Shown here: positions 33,310-45,918 of the stretch, piece by piece
How the letters are laid out: each line of letters begins with the position of its first letter
How positions within the stretch are numbered: the first letter of the stretch is position 1
Assembly (NCBI GenBank): GCA_030544215.1
Contig: JARZZO010000004.1
Span: 40,537,980-40,601,979, forward strand
Length of the DNA: 64,000 nucleotides
Direction of reading: 5' to 3'
Source of the DNA: Zantedeschia hybrid cultivar
Taxonomy: Eukaryota; Streptophyta; Magnoliopsida; Alismatales; Araceae
Translations under genes and position numbers: made by a program
Notes under the pieces: generated by a model
Databases searched by the model: none
What the model saw: the letters and a program-made list of their open reading frames with translations, nothing else
What the model was told of the DNA's origin: nothing

Positions 33310-34565
33310 TATGGATGGCATAAACTTACCTGTGTGATGGCAATGAGAGTGGCAGGCATTGGTGTATATGCTGGCCTAGCATCCTTCTCCTCTTTGTTCT
33401 TTTGCCAAACTGGTTAGAGGGCTGGAAATATTTAGCATGACATTTGCAAACAGGAGGATTAAATCATGCATGGAACCTCATGATAATTAAATTCATGTAC
33501 AAAGAAGACCAGTTGATTGATGCTATAAATTATCAGATACCCTCAAATTTTATCCTTGTTCAAAATACCCCTGATATTTTTAGTTTAGTATCTGAATGTT
33601 GAGTCACTGCAGTCATGCCCCATTCTGTGTAGGCTTGGATGGGTTCTCCAGTTCTTACAGCCATCCAGCAAAGAGAGTCAAGAATATGCACCATGAAGAT
33701 CCTACCAGCATTTTTTCTACTTAGCTATATGTCGTCTAGAAGATTCATTGTATGTTTACACAGGCATCAGTGACTTTAGCCGCTTTATAGAACAAGAAGA
33801 TTTTAATTTTCTTGGGGTAGTGAACAAGGGCAGGCAGTGGTTTGCTATAGCCTAGCCTCCCTTCTCCAATTATTCTTCTTCAGCCAAGCTGGTCTGATAA
33901 ACTCAGGAACATGAAAGGTGGAACATGGCTTTTGCAAACAGCAGGATCAAAGCATACGTACCAAGATGGAAAACAAAAGTGAAAAGTGAAGCGTGTTGTG
34001 AAAGTGAGAAAACACCTTGTTTGGCAACAATGTAAATTACATGTTAAAGTCAAACAAAAAATGAATGTGAGAAAAGAGAAGTGAAATTTGACATTCTGTA
34101 TGATGTAACCAAGTTTCCTTGTAACTGTGGATCAACCATACATGAGACCTCAGGATATTCAATGTGTACATATAAGCCCACTTGATAGACATCAAAAACT
34201 ATAAAATACCCTTCAAATTCTTGTATCTTATTCAAACTCTGCACTACAGCACCTTGTATTGGAAAATAATAACTCTTCAATATAGTATGTGAGACCAAGA
34301 ATTGAATCAGTGCAGTCATGCCCCTTCTGTGTCAGCTTGGGTGGATCACCTATTTTTTAAAGCCATGCAGGTGAAAAAGATCGAGAGTATGCATCCTTAG
34401 AATCCCATCAGCATCTTTTAACTGAGCTATAGCTTTGTCCTTCACTGTAACTACACTGGCATGTTCTCTGGGAACTTCATTGTGTTTTCACTGGAATTAG
34501 TAAGCGCAAATGCTTTTTCAGATGGAATAAAAGAATTTTGATTTTCTCAGGATAGTGAACAAAGA
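33310..34565. repeat. Diverged tandem duplication in AP4E intron
   Basis: Copy 1 (~33340-33828) and copy 2 (~33829-34565) share ordered blocks: atttgcaaacagg/aggatta, aaatacccytyaaattyttg, gcagtcatgcccc, tctgtgtmrgcttggrtgg, attttgattttctyrgg and ggtagtgaacaa or gatagtgaacaa. Nothing coding is seen. The rest of this 2225-bp intron is unremarkable. Confidence 0.65.
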
Positions 34566-34899
34566 CTTTCTTGCTTCAGAGGGGAGATAAAAAGTAATTT
34601 AAAAAATAATTTCTGAAATTTCCCTCTTCCATCAGTGGATTTCATCCCTTGTATAATCTTGCACAGGTGTTTACTTGTGTATCTTATAATCACAGATTAA
34701 AATGATAAGCTTTAGATTTAACTAGCTTTTGTAGTAGACTCCATATGTGCGTGGTTTGCTCTAAGCTGTGTGGAAACAAGCATAAAGCTGCATGCTATTG
34801 TTAATCATTCTCATTCAGTAGCATTAATACTTGTTTGTATTTTTTATTCTATCAGAATACCTGAAATCCCCTGAAGGCATTTGATTAACCTTTTTGCAG

Positions 34900-34977
34900 G
34901 CATATGCAATTACTGCTATTATGAAAATCTGTGCATTCGAGATTGCTGCGGGGAGGAAAGTTGAATTGCTGCCTGAG
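34900..34977 (+). CDS. AP4E: AP4E exon, 26 codons
   Basis: Acceptor tttgcag before 34900, donor gtagtt after 34977, phase 0. It encodes AYAITAIMKICAFEIAAGRK and VELLPE, matching the family block GYAVSALMKIYAFEIASGRK. Confidence 0.94.
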
Positions 34978-36349
34978 GTAGTTGTTCATTTCCTTTTTTC
35001 CCCCTTTCCCAAAGAAGATAGAGTTATTTTTTCCTACTGAAAATTTTATCGACTATCTTTTGGCCATAGCAAATGTCCCAAGATTGTTTTTCAACAGCTT
35101 CTGGTCCTTACCATTATTACCTGTAACTGTTTATGAAAGTGATGGATCATGTTTCACTTCATTGCATGCACATCTCAAGTAAATAATGAACATTTTTTAT
35201 TGTTTTTTCCCCTCCCTGTTTTGAAAGAAAAGGTCAGATAAGATGATGTTGTTATTGAATTTTCCCATTCTCTTTTGGATCAGAATCTTAACATGATTCT
35301 TTAATCTGATTCGGCCATCCCAACATATATGTTTTGAATGGACTATTTTTATTCGAAGGCCATGCGGTATCACAGCGGCCATGTTGGTCTTGCACTTTGT
35401 GGGAAAGCTTTTGATTATATTGTTAAGAACATGTTCTTTATCTGTCCTTCGCACATGCATGCATAGATATGCAGTGAGAAATAAGTAATTCTGCAAAAGG
35501 ATCCTTAGATGGATGGAGGAGTTTTGAAAAAGTCATTCTAGCCGCTTAAATAGACTTCTTCATTGGTACAGTGCAGTTGAGTTATTTTTTATCTATTAGT
35601 TCCGTTAATCAATAGTTTTTTTTCTTCTTAGAATAAGACTCTATTTTTTAACCGTAAAGTTGTGTGTTCTGCTGGAATTGTAGGTTTTTCATTTTTTTAT
35701 CATAGGAATACTGAGTCTACAGCTTACAGAATGCTTTGATTTCTGAATTGTGACCCTATAGTAATAAATATGGGAGACAAATATAGATTATGTCCTGAAT
35801 AAGATTGGTTCCTTTTTGAATTGCTTATTTGCAATGTCCGCCAAAAATTGAGTATATTCTCATTTGTTTTTGTATGTAATTCTTGATACAATCTCATATT
35901 TTGATCTTCCTACAGATGAATGAAAAAACTTTCTTGTTGTGCAAATCAAAAGGAATGATGACTTTGATTGCACCAACTCTGAATCCAAGTAGATCTTTTT
36001 TGTCCCATATTATTGTATTATCTTTTAATTCATGCTGTTTCTAAATATAAGATTTAGATTCACATTAGGCTTTTTTTGGATTTAACCTTCATGCAATTGT
36101 TATATGATAGGTGGGCTTTTTTATTAGATCTATATCATATAACCTGAGTCTTAATCTTTACAAGGGTACCACAATAACTTTCAGCTTTGCAGAACTGGGT
36201 GGTTTGAACATGGAACGGGCAAAACCGGATTAAACTGCGGTCTCCGATCCAGTTTGGCCAGTTCAAGAGTCAGACTGTGGGAATGTGCATGAATTTGGTC
36301 AATTACGCTTCATATACAGATGTTCACATATGTAAAGTTTATCTATGTT

Positions 36350-36712
36350 TGTCTATCTATCTATCCATTAATTTTGAATATTATTAGATTAGTGATGAGA
36401 TCTATTACCATTTCACTTGTCTCTTGAAAGTTCAAATATTGGGAGCCCTCTGATCAAGTATTGGACAGCTCTGATCCATAAACCTTTTTTGAATCCCACA
36501 GAGGGCATGTAGCTCAGCAGGATATGCACCTGTCTGTCTATCTATCTGCCCATTAGTTTTGAATACTATTAGATTAGTGATGGGATGTAGTGCCATTTCA
36601 CCGATCTCTTGAAAGTTAAAATATTGGGAGCCATCTGATCAAATATTGGACAGTTCTTATCCATAATCTTTTTCTGAATCCCACTGGGGGCATGTAGTTC
36701 AGCAGGATGTGC
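36350..36712. repeat. Tandem duplication of ~182 bp in AP4E intron
   Basis: Unit 1 (~36350-36531) and unit 2 (~36532-36712) share gtctatctatct, tttgaatattattagattagtgatg, gtctcttgaaagtt, aaatattgggagcc and ggcatgtagctcagcaggat. The last word resembles a tRNA A box. Confidence 0.75.
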
Positions 36713-36964
36713 AAAGGGCACATCCTGCCTGGCACTGTCAGTGCCTTTCACAGGATGTGGAAACACGTGAGCCTGTCCAATCGAGGTTGAATGAAGGATG
36801 GTAATACAAGGGAGGGTAAGAAAACATCAAATTATATGTAAGGTTCTGGAACTTTGAATCATGTCCAGTACATGAAGGCTAGGTTGTAGAAAGCACCCAT
36901 TTAGGTAGTGAGTGTTCTAGGAATCATTATGTTCAAAAGTAGTAGTAGTGAGTAATAAACAAAA

Positions 36965-37475
36965 AGATATTAGACATTGTTAAAATAGGATTAGCCACCT
37001 TGGAAATATTAAGATAAGGAAGAAGTGGTAGTATACAAGTAGACAAAAAGAAAGCATAGACATCACTAGTGTGATTGTTTAATGTCTTGCCACAACCCAG
37101 TGGAATGTTTAATGAGACAAGGCAACAATATGCTACAGGCAGCAACAACTACAGGAGTTCATCACTTTTAGAAAACGAGACTAAATCAAGCTATAGGTAT
37201 GACATTTGGTACACAACAGGGCAAACAATAGAAGCAATTTGTGACTAACAGCAGGTTGTACTTGAAAAAATTACTCATGAGAATAGAAACAGCAGCATGT
37301 AATAAGAAAGGGAAAAAATCAGCTGCTGTGTGTGTGCTGCATGAGATTTGTTTGTGCATTTGAAAGATAGGGAGAGGGGAAGGTGAGTGAGGTGAAGATG
37401 AGGTGAGGCAAGGTGTTCTTGTCTTTACTTACCTTGCCTTAATGTCCATGCGAGTGAGGCAAACACCTGATAACA
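36965..37475. repeat. Dispersed repeat (copy 2 of 4285-4495)
   Basis: Begins agacattgttaaaataggattagcc and ends in an AGGYG-rich part (gatgaggtgaggcaaggtg, gcgagtgaggcaaacacctgataac). It resembles 4285-4495 in the first intron and is longer. Class unknown. Confidence 0.35.
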
Positions 37476-38013
37476 GAGGGAATTCTGGAATTGTTCTACT
37501 CTAAGTTGAGAGTAACTGAATGCAAAGGGATATCCATCCAATTTTTTATGATATTAGAGGTCTCTGGAACTGTTTAAAGGTGTATAACAACCAACACCGA
37601 AGATCCAAGATTAGCGGTAAATATGGTAAAAAATGATGCCTGATTTCCCTTGGTATTTGCTGTCAATATATGTAGCATGTTTCATGTTTCCTTTTTCTTT
37701 TGATTTAAACCCATCAGATCTACTTCTGCATGCTAGCATGAACAAAGATCTGATGTTTGATGCTAAATATGGTCAAAATAGAGCCACCTGTGGATTGCTT
37801 GCTGGTTGCTTGTGCTGCTAAGTGCTAACTAGTTTTTGTAACGCCACCTAGTAAGCAGCATACATGAAATAGAATTCTTGCAATCTGTCTAATGATTATG
37901 TTTTCATTGTTTTGAAAGGAAAAATGCCCAGGTCCATTGTCTTCATATAAATCCCTTCGGTTGCTTTGCCTCGGGACATCCATTACACTGAACATCTTTT
38001 CCATCTTCTGCAG

Positions 38014-38157
38014 TGTCAATCCCTAATTGATGAACTATCTGCATCTCATTCAACTGACCTGCAGCAGCGTGCTTATGAACTGCAAGCATTGTTAGGCTTA
38101 GATGCTCGTGCTGTTGAGACTATAGTGCCATATGATGCAAGCTGTGAAGATATTGAG
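38014..38157 (+). CDS. AP4E: AP4E exon (last in window), 48 codons
   Basis: Acceptor cttctgcag before 38014, phase 0. It encodes CQSLIDELSASHSTDLQQRA to ...DASCEDIE, the end of the trunk. The family continues V-D-K-D-L-S-F-L, so a splice after 38157 is expected. The donor here is GTCAAC, weaker than the other eight. Read-through would add VNPHL and stop at 38173-38175. No downstream exon was found in the window. Confidence 0.92.
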
Positions 38158-41100
38158 GTCAACCCTCATCTCTAACTTTGTTGACTATATCCTCTTCCAA
38201 TGATCCTTGTCATGCTTTTGGTACTCCTCTTGCTTTGTTGTTTCTTACTCTGAATAGGAGATCATCTTCTCTGAATATGCCTTCACAGAAGTGTGGGGGT
38301 GTATGAATGCACAGGAGCTATGAGGTGCTAAGGATGAGTAAATATTTGCATATTGATTGATCTATCTGTTGCATTGCGTGATGTTTTTGTTTTCTGTAGT
38401 CATTGATGTATCTGTTGTGTTGTTGAAATTTTGGTTTCCCATACTTTCTGTTCAAAATGGTGGGAATGATTCACAATTTACTCGAGTTTCCTTGAAAGCT
38501 ATTTGCTTGACATTGAGGCTGACTGATGGGTTGTTAAGCTCATGAGATTCATTCCAAGGAACTTGCAAGGAGTCAATTTGTTAAGCATTACTGGGGACAT
38601 AAAAGGCTGCATTGCAAGGGTGAATGATGTACTTCAAAGAAAGAATGAAGAACAAGGAACCTGTGGCAGAGGCAGGTGGTGTGAAGCAGGAGGAAGAAGT
38701 AGCTCATGGGACATCATGACTGTCCCCTGGTCTGAAATTCTTGGGCAGACATCTTGTTGTCATGCACAACACAGATATTTAAAAGAGGGGTTTTGCATAT
38801 AAACCATTGTTAGAATGAATTTATCACATCTGCATCTGAATTTGCATGTCCTTAGGAATGCCAATGATGTGCAAACTGCAAAGAGACCATTTTGTGGTCT
38901 TTGTGCATGCCCAGGAGATCATTCTGCACACAGGAGATGGTCTTTTTCCACATCATTAGCATTCTTAATCATATATGTGCAAACTCAAATGCAAGAGGAA
39001 CAAGTCTGCTTTTGTTTAAACAATAGTTATATGAAGAAAACCCTTGAAAAAACAATCTTTGGTTGAGGGGTTGAGGAAAGCCTGGCCATCGGGTAAAGCT
39101 TGGATGTGATCTCTGCAGAGATGCCTTTAGACCCAGGAGAAGGTACGACTGAGATCCCTTGGAAACTAGAAACATTCTCCAACTTGTAATGCTTGAAGAA
39201 ATGCTTAGCGGATAAAGTTTGGTGGTGTTTCATGTCTGTTAAAGGTGTTGTTTTTGCACTTCATAATACTGGGCTTTGGGAGCCTGAAGCTTGAGTCAAA
39301 AGAATGCAGGAATGTGATCTCTTTTTTCCAACTGTTGATTCCTAAAAGATAGCTATCAATATGCAATGTTCATCTCTGTAGACTGGCAGAATGGAGTTGT
39401 GTACTTGGTTTGACTGCTTGATTGATGAGAAGCTTTCAGTAGCAAGATTGTGTGATGCAGAATTTTTAAACTTTCTTTCGTTTTATGGGGCTTGGAATGT
39501 ATTGGAACTATTGTGAATGGTTCTGAGCTGCTCAATGACACTGCGATTTTTGTCAAGATTGACTTGAGTATAGAGTTTGCCAGAATCCAGCTGGAATCCA
39601 TTACCCTAAGGTGACTCCAAGAAGTCTCGAAGTTTAAATGTGGGTGCAAGGATTTCATCATTTGGCTGGATATTGAAGAGGAAGAAGTTTAGTCTCCCTG
39701 CAGTCTTCTGAAAGGGATAGGTGAGAACACTTTAAGTTGAACCTTGAATTAGGTCACCGTGCATAGAAAATATAGAAAAGATAAAGACTTGAATAGATTC
39801 AAGTCCGAACTTGGATCTCAGGAGAACGGAGACACTTTGTAGACCTAGAGGCAAGGAATTCAATATTGAATCTTGGCATCATCTAGGAATGCTGGATATA
39901 AAGGATCTTGAGAGTTTGGGAATGATGTCCAAAGATCATGATAACTTATACTTCATGATGACTTATGTGGTCCGGTTCAAGGACGAGCTAAATGTAAGCT
40001 AGTGGGCCTGTATTGACCTAGTCACGAGTCGGGTAGGAGGAAAGGGCTATCCTCAGGAAAGAGCTACCTATAGAGTAAGTCCGAGTGGAGCCGTGATGGT
40101 GTGGAGCCACCACTATGTCTAGGTGCTGGGGCAGAAATGAATCGGATTAAATCTCGTATCAGAAAACATAAAAAGTTGTTAGACCATATATGTGGTATTT
40201 AGATCCATAACTTGGAAGGCATCTTTTGGGGACAAAGACTATACGGACTTAGTCCAAAGCAGACAATACCGCACAAGGGTTGGATTGGGTCATTATAGTC
40301 TAAAGCCTCAAATCACTTATAGGAGGACGATATGTTCCTAGTGATTTTTTTTTTCTTGCTTTCTAAACTATATGTCAGATTGTCAGATGACGAGACCTTG
40401 AGCAACTGCAGCTTTCTCGACATCCAAGTTAAGGAGAAATTAATCAGTTTTATTGGACTTGGAAGATAATGGAAGCTGATAGTGTTAGTAGTATGTCGAG
40501 GTTTAAAGAAGGCCCATGAGCTCTCTAAGAAAAAAGCCGGTGGTGGAGAACTAATAAACGTGCTTTGGATGGTAATATAGATGTCCGTACCGCTTCAGCA
40601 TGTGCGTCAAAGCCAGAGTCTCTAAAGGCACCCCTTTTTGGGCTTTAAGTACGTAAGGTGTGTCTTTGTGAGGCCGGATCTCTCATCTTGGGTGTTTCCT
40701 TCAAGTGTGTTGTCAACTTTGATAGGGTGTTTAGTGGAGATCTTGTTTTTCTTTCTTTGAAGTGGTGTTCTTGAATTGTCTGTTAGGACGGGTCTTTGAG
40801 ACATGGGCCAAGTTCTCATTTGTGTTTACAAGTTTATTTCATGTGATTTGTCTAGGTCTATAAAATATCACCATCTCTATTATGGTTTAACAAATTGTGG
40901 TACAGCCCAACGTTACTTCAAAAAGAAAAAGCTTGGAAGTCAGAAAAAGATTTTCTAGTGATTTTTCCGTCAAAGAACGTCCATGCCCAGGCTTTAGAAG
41001 GAGGTCTGCTATTGGTAGAAGTAGGGCTGCTGACTGGTTGGGTATGGGGCAGATCTAAGCAGGCCGAAAGGGGACAAAATAATGTATACCCGAATCAGAC

Positions 41101-41370
41101 TCGACCAAGTTTATCTTCGCTCTGTTAAGCAGCGCATGGTTTGAAGCCATATTTCCAGTTTGGTTTTGTATGCCCGATATCAGACCGAGTATAACCAATC
41201 ATCTCTTTTTGACATGAAACCATGCTGGAAGGGGCAGATAACTCTAATTTTGTGTGTGCAACTAAAATTCTAGATCCTTAGCAAGGCAAATATGATATCA
41301 TACGGCCATAAGTCTGCTGAGTGTTACATGTATCTTTATTTTATTTAGATCATGCAAATAAGGATGCCCC
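38158..41370. other. 3.2 kb after last AP4E exon, no gene recognised
   Basis: Only short unrelated frames. The C-terminal AP4E linker and appendage are not seen. A segment around 40177-40305 (starting tgttagaccatatatg, ending gttggattgggtcattata) has the look of an LTR end, but no partner was found. The frame 39811-40002 (DIKDLESLGMMSKDHDNLYF) is unrecognised. Confidence 0.4.
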
Positions 41371-41499
41371 CTAGGATTGCATACTGAATATACAATGAAT
41401 GGACCACATTTCAGCTGCTTTAAATTGAGTCTTGTTGTCTAGCAAATTAACAATAGAACTCCAAGGAGGGCTTTTGGCTTCAGATCTTGACCATGAATA

Positions 41500-41985
41500 A
41501 CAAGCACCAAGGAGGCGGAGTGGGGACACTGTGGGCTGTGTGAAGGTGCAGCAAGCAGCAGGGCCAAAGAGGAGGACATGGTGGCAGAGAAAGGGTGCCA
41601 GCAATGGAAGTGGAGCGGGGATGGAGCAGGGATGCGGCAGCCAGCAATAGTGCTAGGGAGGAGATGGAGGTGGCATAGAGGTGCGGCACCCTGCAGCAGC
41701 AAGTGGCAGTGCAAGTGGCTCAGCGCAAGTTGAAGGCAGTGGTGCAGGGGTGCAAGAGCATAGCAGCAGCAAGTATGTAGAGCCAAGTGGCAGAGAGGCA
41801 CAGTAGCAAGCAGCAATGGCAGCAGTGCAGTGCCAAGCAGCAAGCAGCAGCAGCAACAATGGCATGGCGTCAAGCTGGAGACGGTGCAGGGGCAGCAACA
41901 AAGCCAAGCAGGCAGAGATGGAGGCAGAACAAGCATGAGGGAGAAGAAGGTGGAGGCACCAGGGTGGAAGAAGGCACATGGCCCA
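41500..41985. repeat. GCA/CAG-rich low-complexity block
   Basis: Imperfect agcagcaagcagcag, gtggcagtgcaag and ggcagcagtgcag words dominate ~480 bases on the + strand. The long minus-strand open frame (41439-42029), rich in Leu, Cys, His and Ala, is a by-product of this composition rather than a gene. Confidence 0.7.
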
Positions 41986-42539
41986 GGCACCAATTTCTGA
42001 CCAGTTGGTCCACCTACCCTTTGGATCACTGTCCTTCGACTGATATTGCTCGTTCTACCTTAGTTACCCTTTGCGTTTGCCGCCTAGTTACCGAAGAATT
42101 TGTCTGAGGAAAAAAAGAGGAAAAGAGGCAAGAACATGTTGGTACTCCTTCAAGGCATCTCGGATAGTTGCATTAATAGCTATCATCAATGAAATGGTTG
42201 AAGCCATTTCTAGGGAGGTGAAGGGCTTGATGAACCTAGACCCTTTATAGCCAGAGGATCAAAGAGAGGATCTTGTTGGAAGGCGACTTGATATCGGTGT
42301 TTAGTGATGTATCACCATCTTCTAAGGTCCTCTCCTCAATGCACCATCAGATGTAAGGAATGTCATATCAGATCTTGATATCCTATTGGAAAACTAGAGG
42401 AAAAGATGATCTCGTCTTGGAGAGATTTGGAAGAATGACTAGAGATCATTATATTCTTATACTGTAGCGGTTCCACTTATAGATCTCCAGTAGGTGCACA
42501 ATTTAAAAGTGAAATAATAAAATACATCAATAGAAGAGT

Positions 42540-42670
42540 ACAAAAAGAAAGTAATGTCCATTATACGATAGTAATGAGAAATATACATATCCCAAGAAAA
42601 TAAAGAAATTGGCCATATATCGTATAATGAGAAATATCCATATCCCAAGAAAATAAATAAATTGGCTATA
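42540..42670. repeat. Two-copy ~60-bp tandem repeat
   Basis: The block taatgagaaatatmcatatccc, followed by aagaaaataaakaaattgg, occurs twice in direct succession. Confidence 0.8.
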
Positions 42671-43885
42671 TTTAAAATATTTTAAACTCACATTGGATCT
42701 GTATCTATCTCCTACTCCTGAAAAACATATGTTAATTTTTTATGAGAGCTCGTATTGAGATCTTCAGTAGGGATCATTTACATCCCTACTATTATCCCTC
42801 ACTCATCACCCTATTCACTCATCTTTTCAAATGAACTCTTTCTTTTTGTTCATTTTTATCATGTACTTTATTAACTCTACATGGAATTAATGAGAAAATA
42901 CTTAAAATAGAATGAGATACATCTATCATAAAAACGACATGAAACAACGGTGGAAAACTTAACAAGACTTTAACATGTGTACTTCTCTTTTTAAACAATT
43001 CACAAGCTCAACTTTCATGTTCTTTTTTTTTTCCTAATAATTGGTTGGTACTCAGTATTAATATAGAAAATATTGACATTTATTGAAAATTAACATCATA
43101 CGGTCGTAAGGGATGAGTCGTTCATTAGTTCAATTCTTAAATTGATCTTTAAATCGTAGTCAGTTGCTTCACCGACGAGGTGACTTACCCTTTGATCCGA
43201 AGTGACGGGGATAATCACTCATTAACAGTCTTAATGACTAAGCATATAATCTACTTCAGTCCTCTCGGCCTCTACCTGTTTGCCCCAGAAGACCTCTGGA
43301 AGTCCGCTGGTGAAATGGGAAGGTAGGCTGACCTGGGTCTACAGTCTATTGACCATCGCGTCCATGTCCTAGTTCACGAGTGCACTCAAGTAGAATCTCA
43401 ATCCGCTGCCTTAGTCAAGGTCTCGAATCTAGACTCTAAAACTGTAAGAAAAAGGGATGTTCTGTGCCTTGGCACCACACATCATAAGGAGTTTAACCCG
43501 AGTGTTCCCTCGTGTGGGTTTGTCCCACTAATGAAGTGATGCCACTTCAATCTTTTAAGAAAAAAGGCGTCATAGAAATCATCGTTCGTCTTATAAGGTT
43601 CTCTTGCCTTCTTTTCATTTTATAGGTTTTTCGTGGGAGTGCATTACAGGGTGTGCCTCCTAGTTCTTATTTTTTACCCCCTTCTTGTGGTCATCATCAT
43701 CATAGAAATTCTTTTATATTTTATGCTAGAGTATTAACAATATACTTATAAATAACAAAGGGAGCTAGAAGGCTCCAAGTCTTTCATTTCATGAAGAGTT
43801 CACGCTTATGTGAGCGGCTTTAGATGGACTTAGTCCATCGTGTTCTTTTTGTTTTATAAAGGGGAACTTTCATACCAGTGTGTAG
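42671..43885. other. No gene recognised
   Basis: AT-rich to ~43080, then a more balanced stretch with many short CGA and GTC words to 43560. No frame of note. The last ~150 bases (gagcggctttagatggacttag) weakly recall 50200-50230 inside the Tat-like element, so some of this may be retroelement flank. Confidence 0.35.
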
Positions 43886-45268
43886 TACTATTTGGACCTG
43901 GCCTAGATCTCTCCTGTAATATTCTTTTGTTTATGTTTGCTTGTTTTATTTGGTTGGAGAAATATAGGTCCATTTTATTTATCTTATTTCTTGCACTATG
44001 AGAGCTTGGGATTAGCCCTCAGGGAGTTTGGGACTTCGGATCAGGCGAAGATCCGAGTATATGACCTCTCTCCACTGATCTCGGTTAGTGTTAATTATGT
44101 CGAGCAACCGCTCGACAACCTTTGATTAACTGTCCGTTGATGCCCTGAAAAGATACAACACTACCACATGCAACACAAGCACATGAATACATATTTTAGG
44201 TTAAGTGCTTAGCCTCACCCAAGCTAAGGATAGGTTTATGATGGGTTGGGAGACTTTTAAAAGGGTTTCAGATTGGTTCCAAGTGTTTTAGACCCATAAG
44301 GATATTTTGGTAATTATACATAGTTGGAAGGTATAGAGGCATTATAGCCATTTTAGTGTTTTCAATGTGTTTCAATGGATAGGAAAGGTTTTAAACCCTA
44401 GGATGTCTTTGGGCGGTGGAGCTATAGAGTATTTTAGTAATTTTTAAAAGTTTCAGGTTTTATGGGTATTTATTATGTTTTGGGTGATTTGATATTTTTT
44501 TAAAAAATTTTAATGATTTTTGGTGTATTAGGGGTATTCTGGTAATTGTTCTTATTTTTTGGATTTTGAGGGCATTTAGGGTATGCCGGGTGATTTTTAT
44601 ATTTTTTAAGAATTTTTTGTGATTTTTACAGATTTTTATCATGAGAAGGGTATTTTGGTCATTTCGGGTTAACTCTATAATTAGATGGATTATTAATGGT
44701 TATAGTGATGTTTTATATGTTTTAAACAAAGTATGGGTTATGTTAGCTAGGATTTATGTGAGTGGGTTCATGTTTTATTAATTAGGTTTTAGGTATTGTT
44801 TTAGGACTTAGATTTAAGGGAAAGGCCAATGGCATTTATGATATTAGGTGTACAATTAATTAGGCATATAGTTGATTAACTATGGCTAATTATACACATG
44901 CAAGATTAATTAGATATTGGATTAAGCTTACAGGCGCGAAAAACATACGTACATACATACATTAAGTATGAGAACAACATAGGCAACATATTATTTCATT
45001 AAAAATTCGGCAGAGTAACGGCTTGTTTAATGCCGGATTTACAACAAAATTGCGACAGAGTATTCCCTTAAGAAAACTTAGAAGGGAACCCAAAAAAGAC
45101 TCCTCGTCGCACACTTGAACTTGTGCGAAGCTCTAAGTTCGTGTCTTAGAAATGGCAGAGTTTTCTCTTAGGAATTTTAGGTCAAGTGGCATGTCCCATT
45201 ATAATCCCCATGGGGGATATTTATAAGGCATTGAGAAGCCCTATGGTGGGAGGTGCCACCGTGAAAAA

Positions 45269-45303
<35 letters not shown>

Positions 45304-45640
45304 CCAAGCAACTGGTGGCCGGTTAGGGGTGCACCGGTTAAGAAACTGGTGGAGGGTGCTATCGGTTCAAGCAAACGGTGGCCACTTCCTTGCCCTCTCT
45401 TCTTTTTTCTTTTTCTCCCTTAATTTATATGAGAGAGAGAGAGCATTGAATGTGAGAGAGATCTCTCTTTTGATGCAAGGCCATTAAGAGGTCATACAAT
45501 TCCTCTCTCTCCCCTTCCTCTTAATTTAATGGGAAAACAAAGTCTTTCCCATTATTGGGACAATCATTGGAGCATTAAAGAATTCTTCACTAGTGGAGAG
45601 GCCATTAACTTGGGACCTCATTGCATCAGTAAAAGCTAAA
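43886..45640 (-). repeat. Left (3') LTR of Tat-like element
   Basis: It aligns with 54627-54877, 55522-56602 and 61313-61645 in order: ggacctggcctagatctctcc, gagcaaccgctcgacaac, gttttataggtt-type blocks, ttatttcattaaa and ttcactagtggagaggcc. It contains a (GA)n tract (45270-45301). It preserves the sequence uninterrupted at both transposon sites of the right LTR. Confidence 0.7.
45218..45225 (-). promoter_or_regulatory. TATA box of left LTR
   Basis: The minus strand reads TATAAATA within ccttataaatatccccc. The same position in the right LTR is 56508-56515, in agreement with leftward transcription. Confidence 0.5.
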
Positions 45641-45664
45641 GTAATGGCTTTAACCGATTACTTT

Positions 45665-45918
45665 AGCTCACGGGCCGATAGGAGTAAATTTTATGGAGGG
45701 AATAGAGGCTCCCCTGAGGGCCGATAGGAATTTATTTGGTGGTAGGGAATCAAGGCTCTTTGAGGGCCGATAAGGATATATCTTGTAGGGAATCGAGGCT
45801 TCCATGAGGACCGATAATGATGTATTTTTGGTAGGGACTTGAGGTTCCTCTGAGGTCTGATAAAGAATGTCTCTGTGGTAGGAAATTGAGGCTTCCCTGA
45901 GGGCCAATAAAGAATGTC
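45665..45918. repeat. ~43-bp minisatellite, left part (5 units)
   Basis: Units of the type ggtagggaattgaggcttcc, then ctgagggccgataargaat. The array is split from its continuation at 48094 by a 2175-bp insertion. Confidence 0.85.

Larger units (their letters stand above)
2165..38157 (+). other. AP4E: AP-4 complex subunit epsilon gene, nine internal exons
   Basis: This is the span of the host gene visible here. AP-4 is a cytosolic heterotetrameric adaptor that acts at the trans-Golgi network; in plants it is known for sorting cargo to the protein-storage vacuole. The nine exons give 413 codons with no internal stop, matching roughly residues 200-610 of a family protein of ~940 residues, i.e. 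the second half of the alpha-solenoid trunk (adaptin N domain). Introns are 3595, 141, 2098, 87, 23468, 104, 2225 and 3036 bases, all phase 0 and GT-AG. The long ones are filled with transposons. The 5' end lies left of the window and the 3' end is not seen. Coding sequence looks intact and constrained. Confidence 0.93.

Noticed and set aside
36490..36712. tRNA gene or SINE from the A-box-like word tagctcagcaggat
   Set aside because: No anticodon arm, B box or cloverleaf; the word is part of an intron tandem duplication.
41439..42029. 196-codon minus-strand frame
   Set aside because: It is composed of Leu/Cys/His/Ala produced by GCA-rich low-complexity DNA; no domain, no splice or promoter support.
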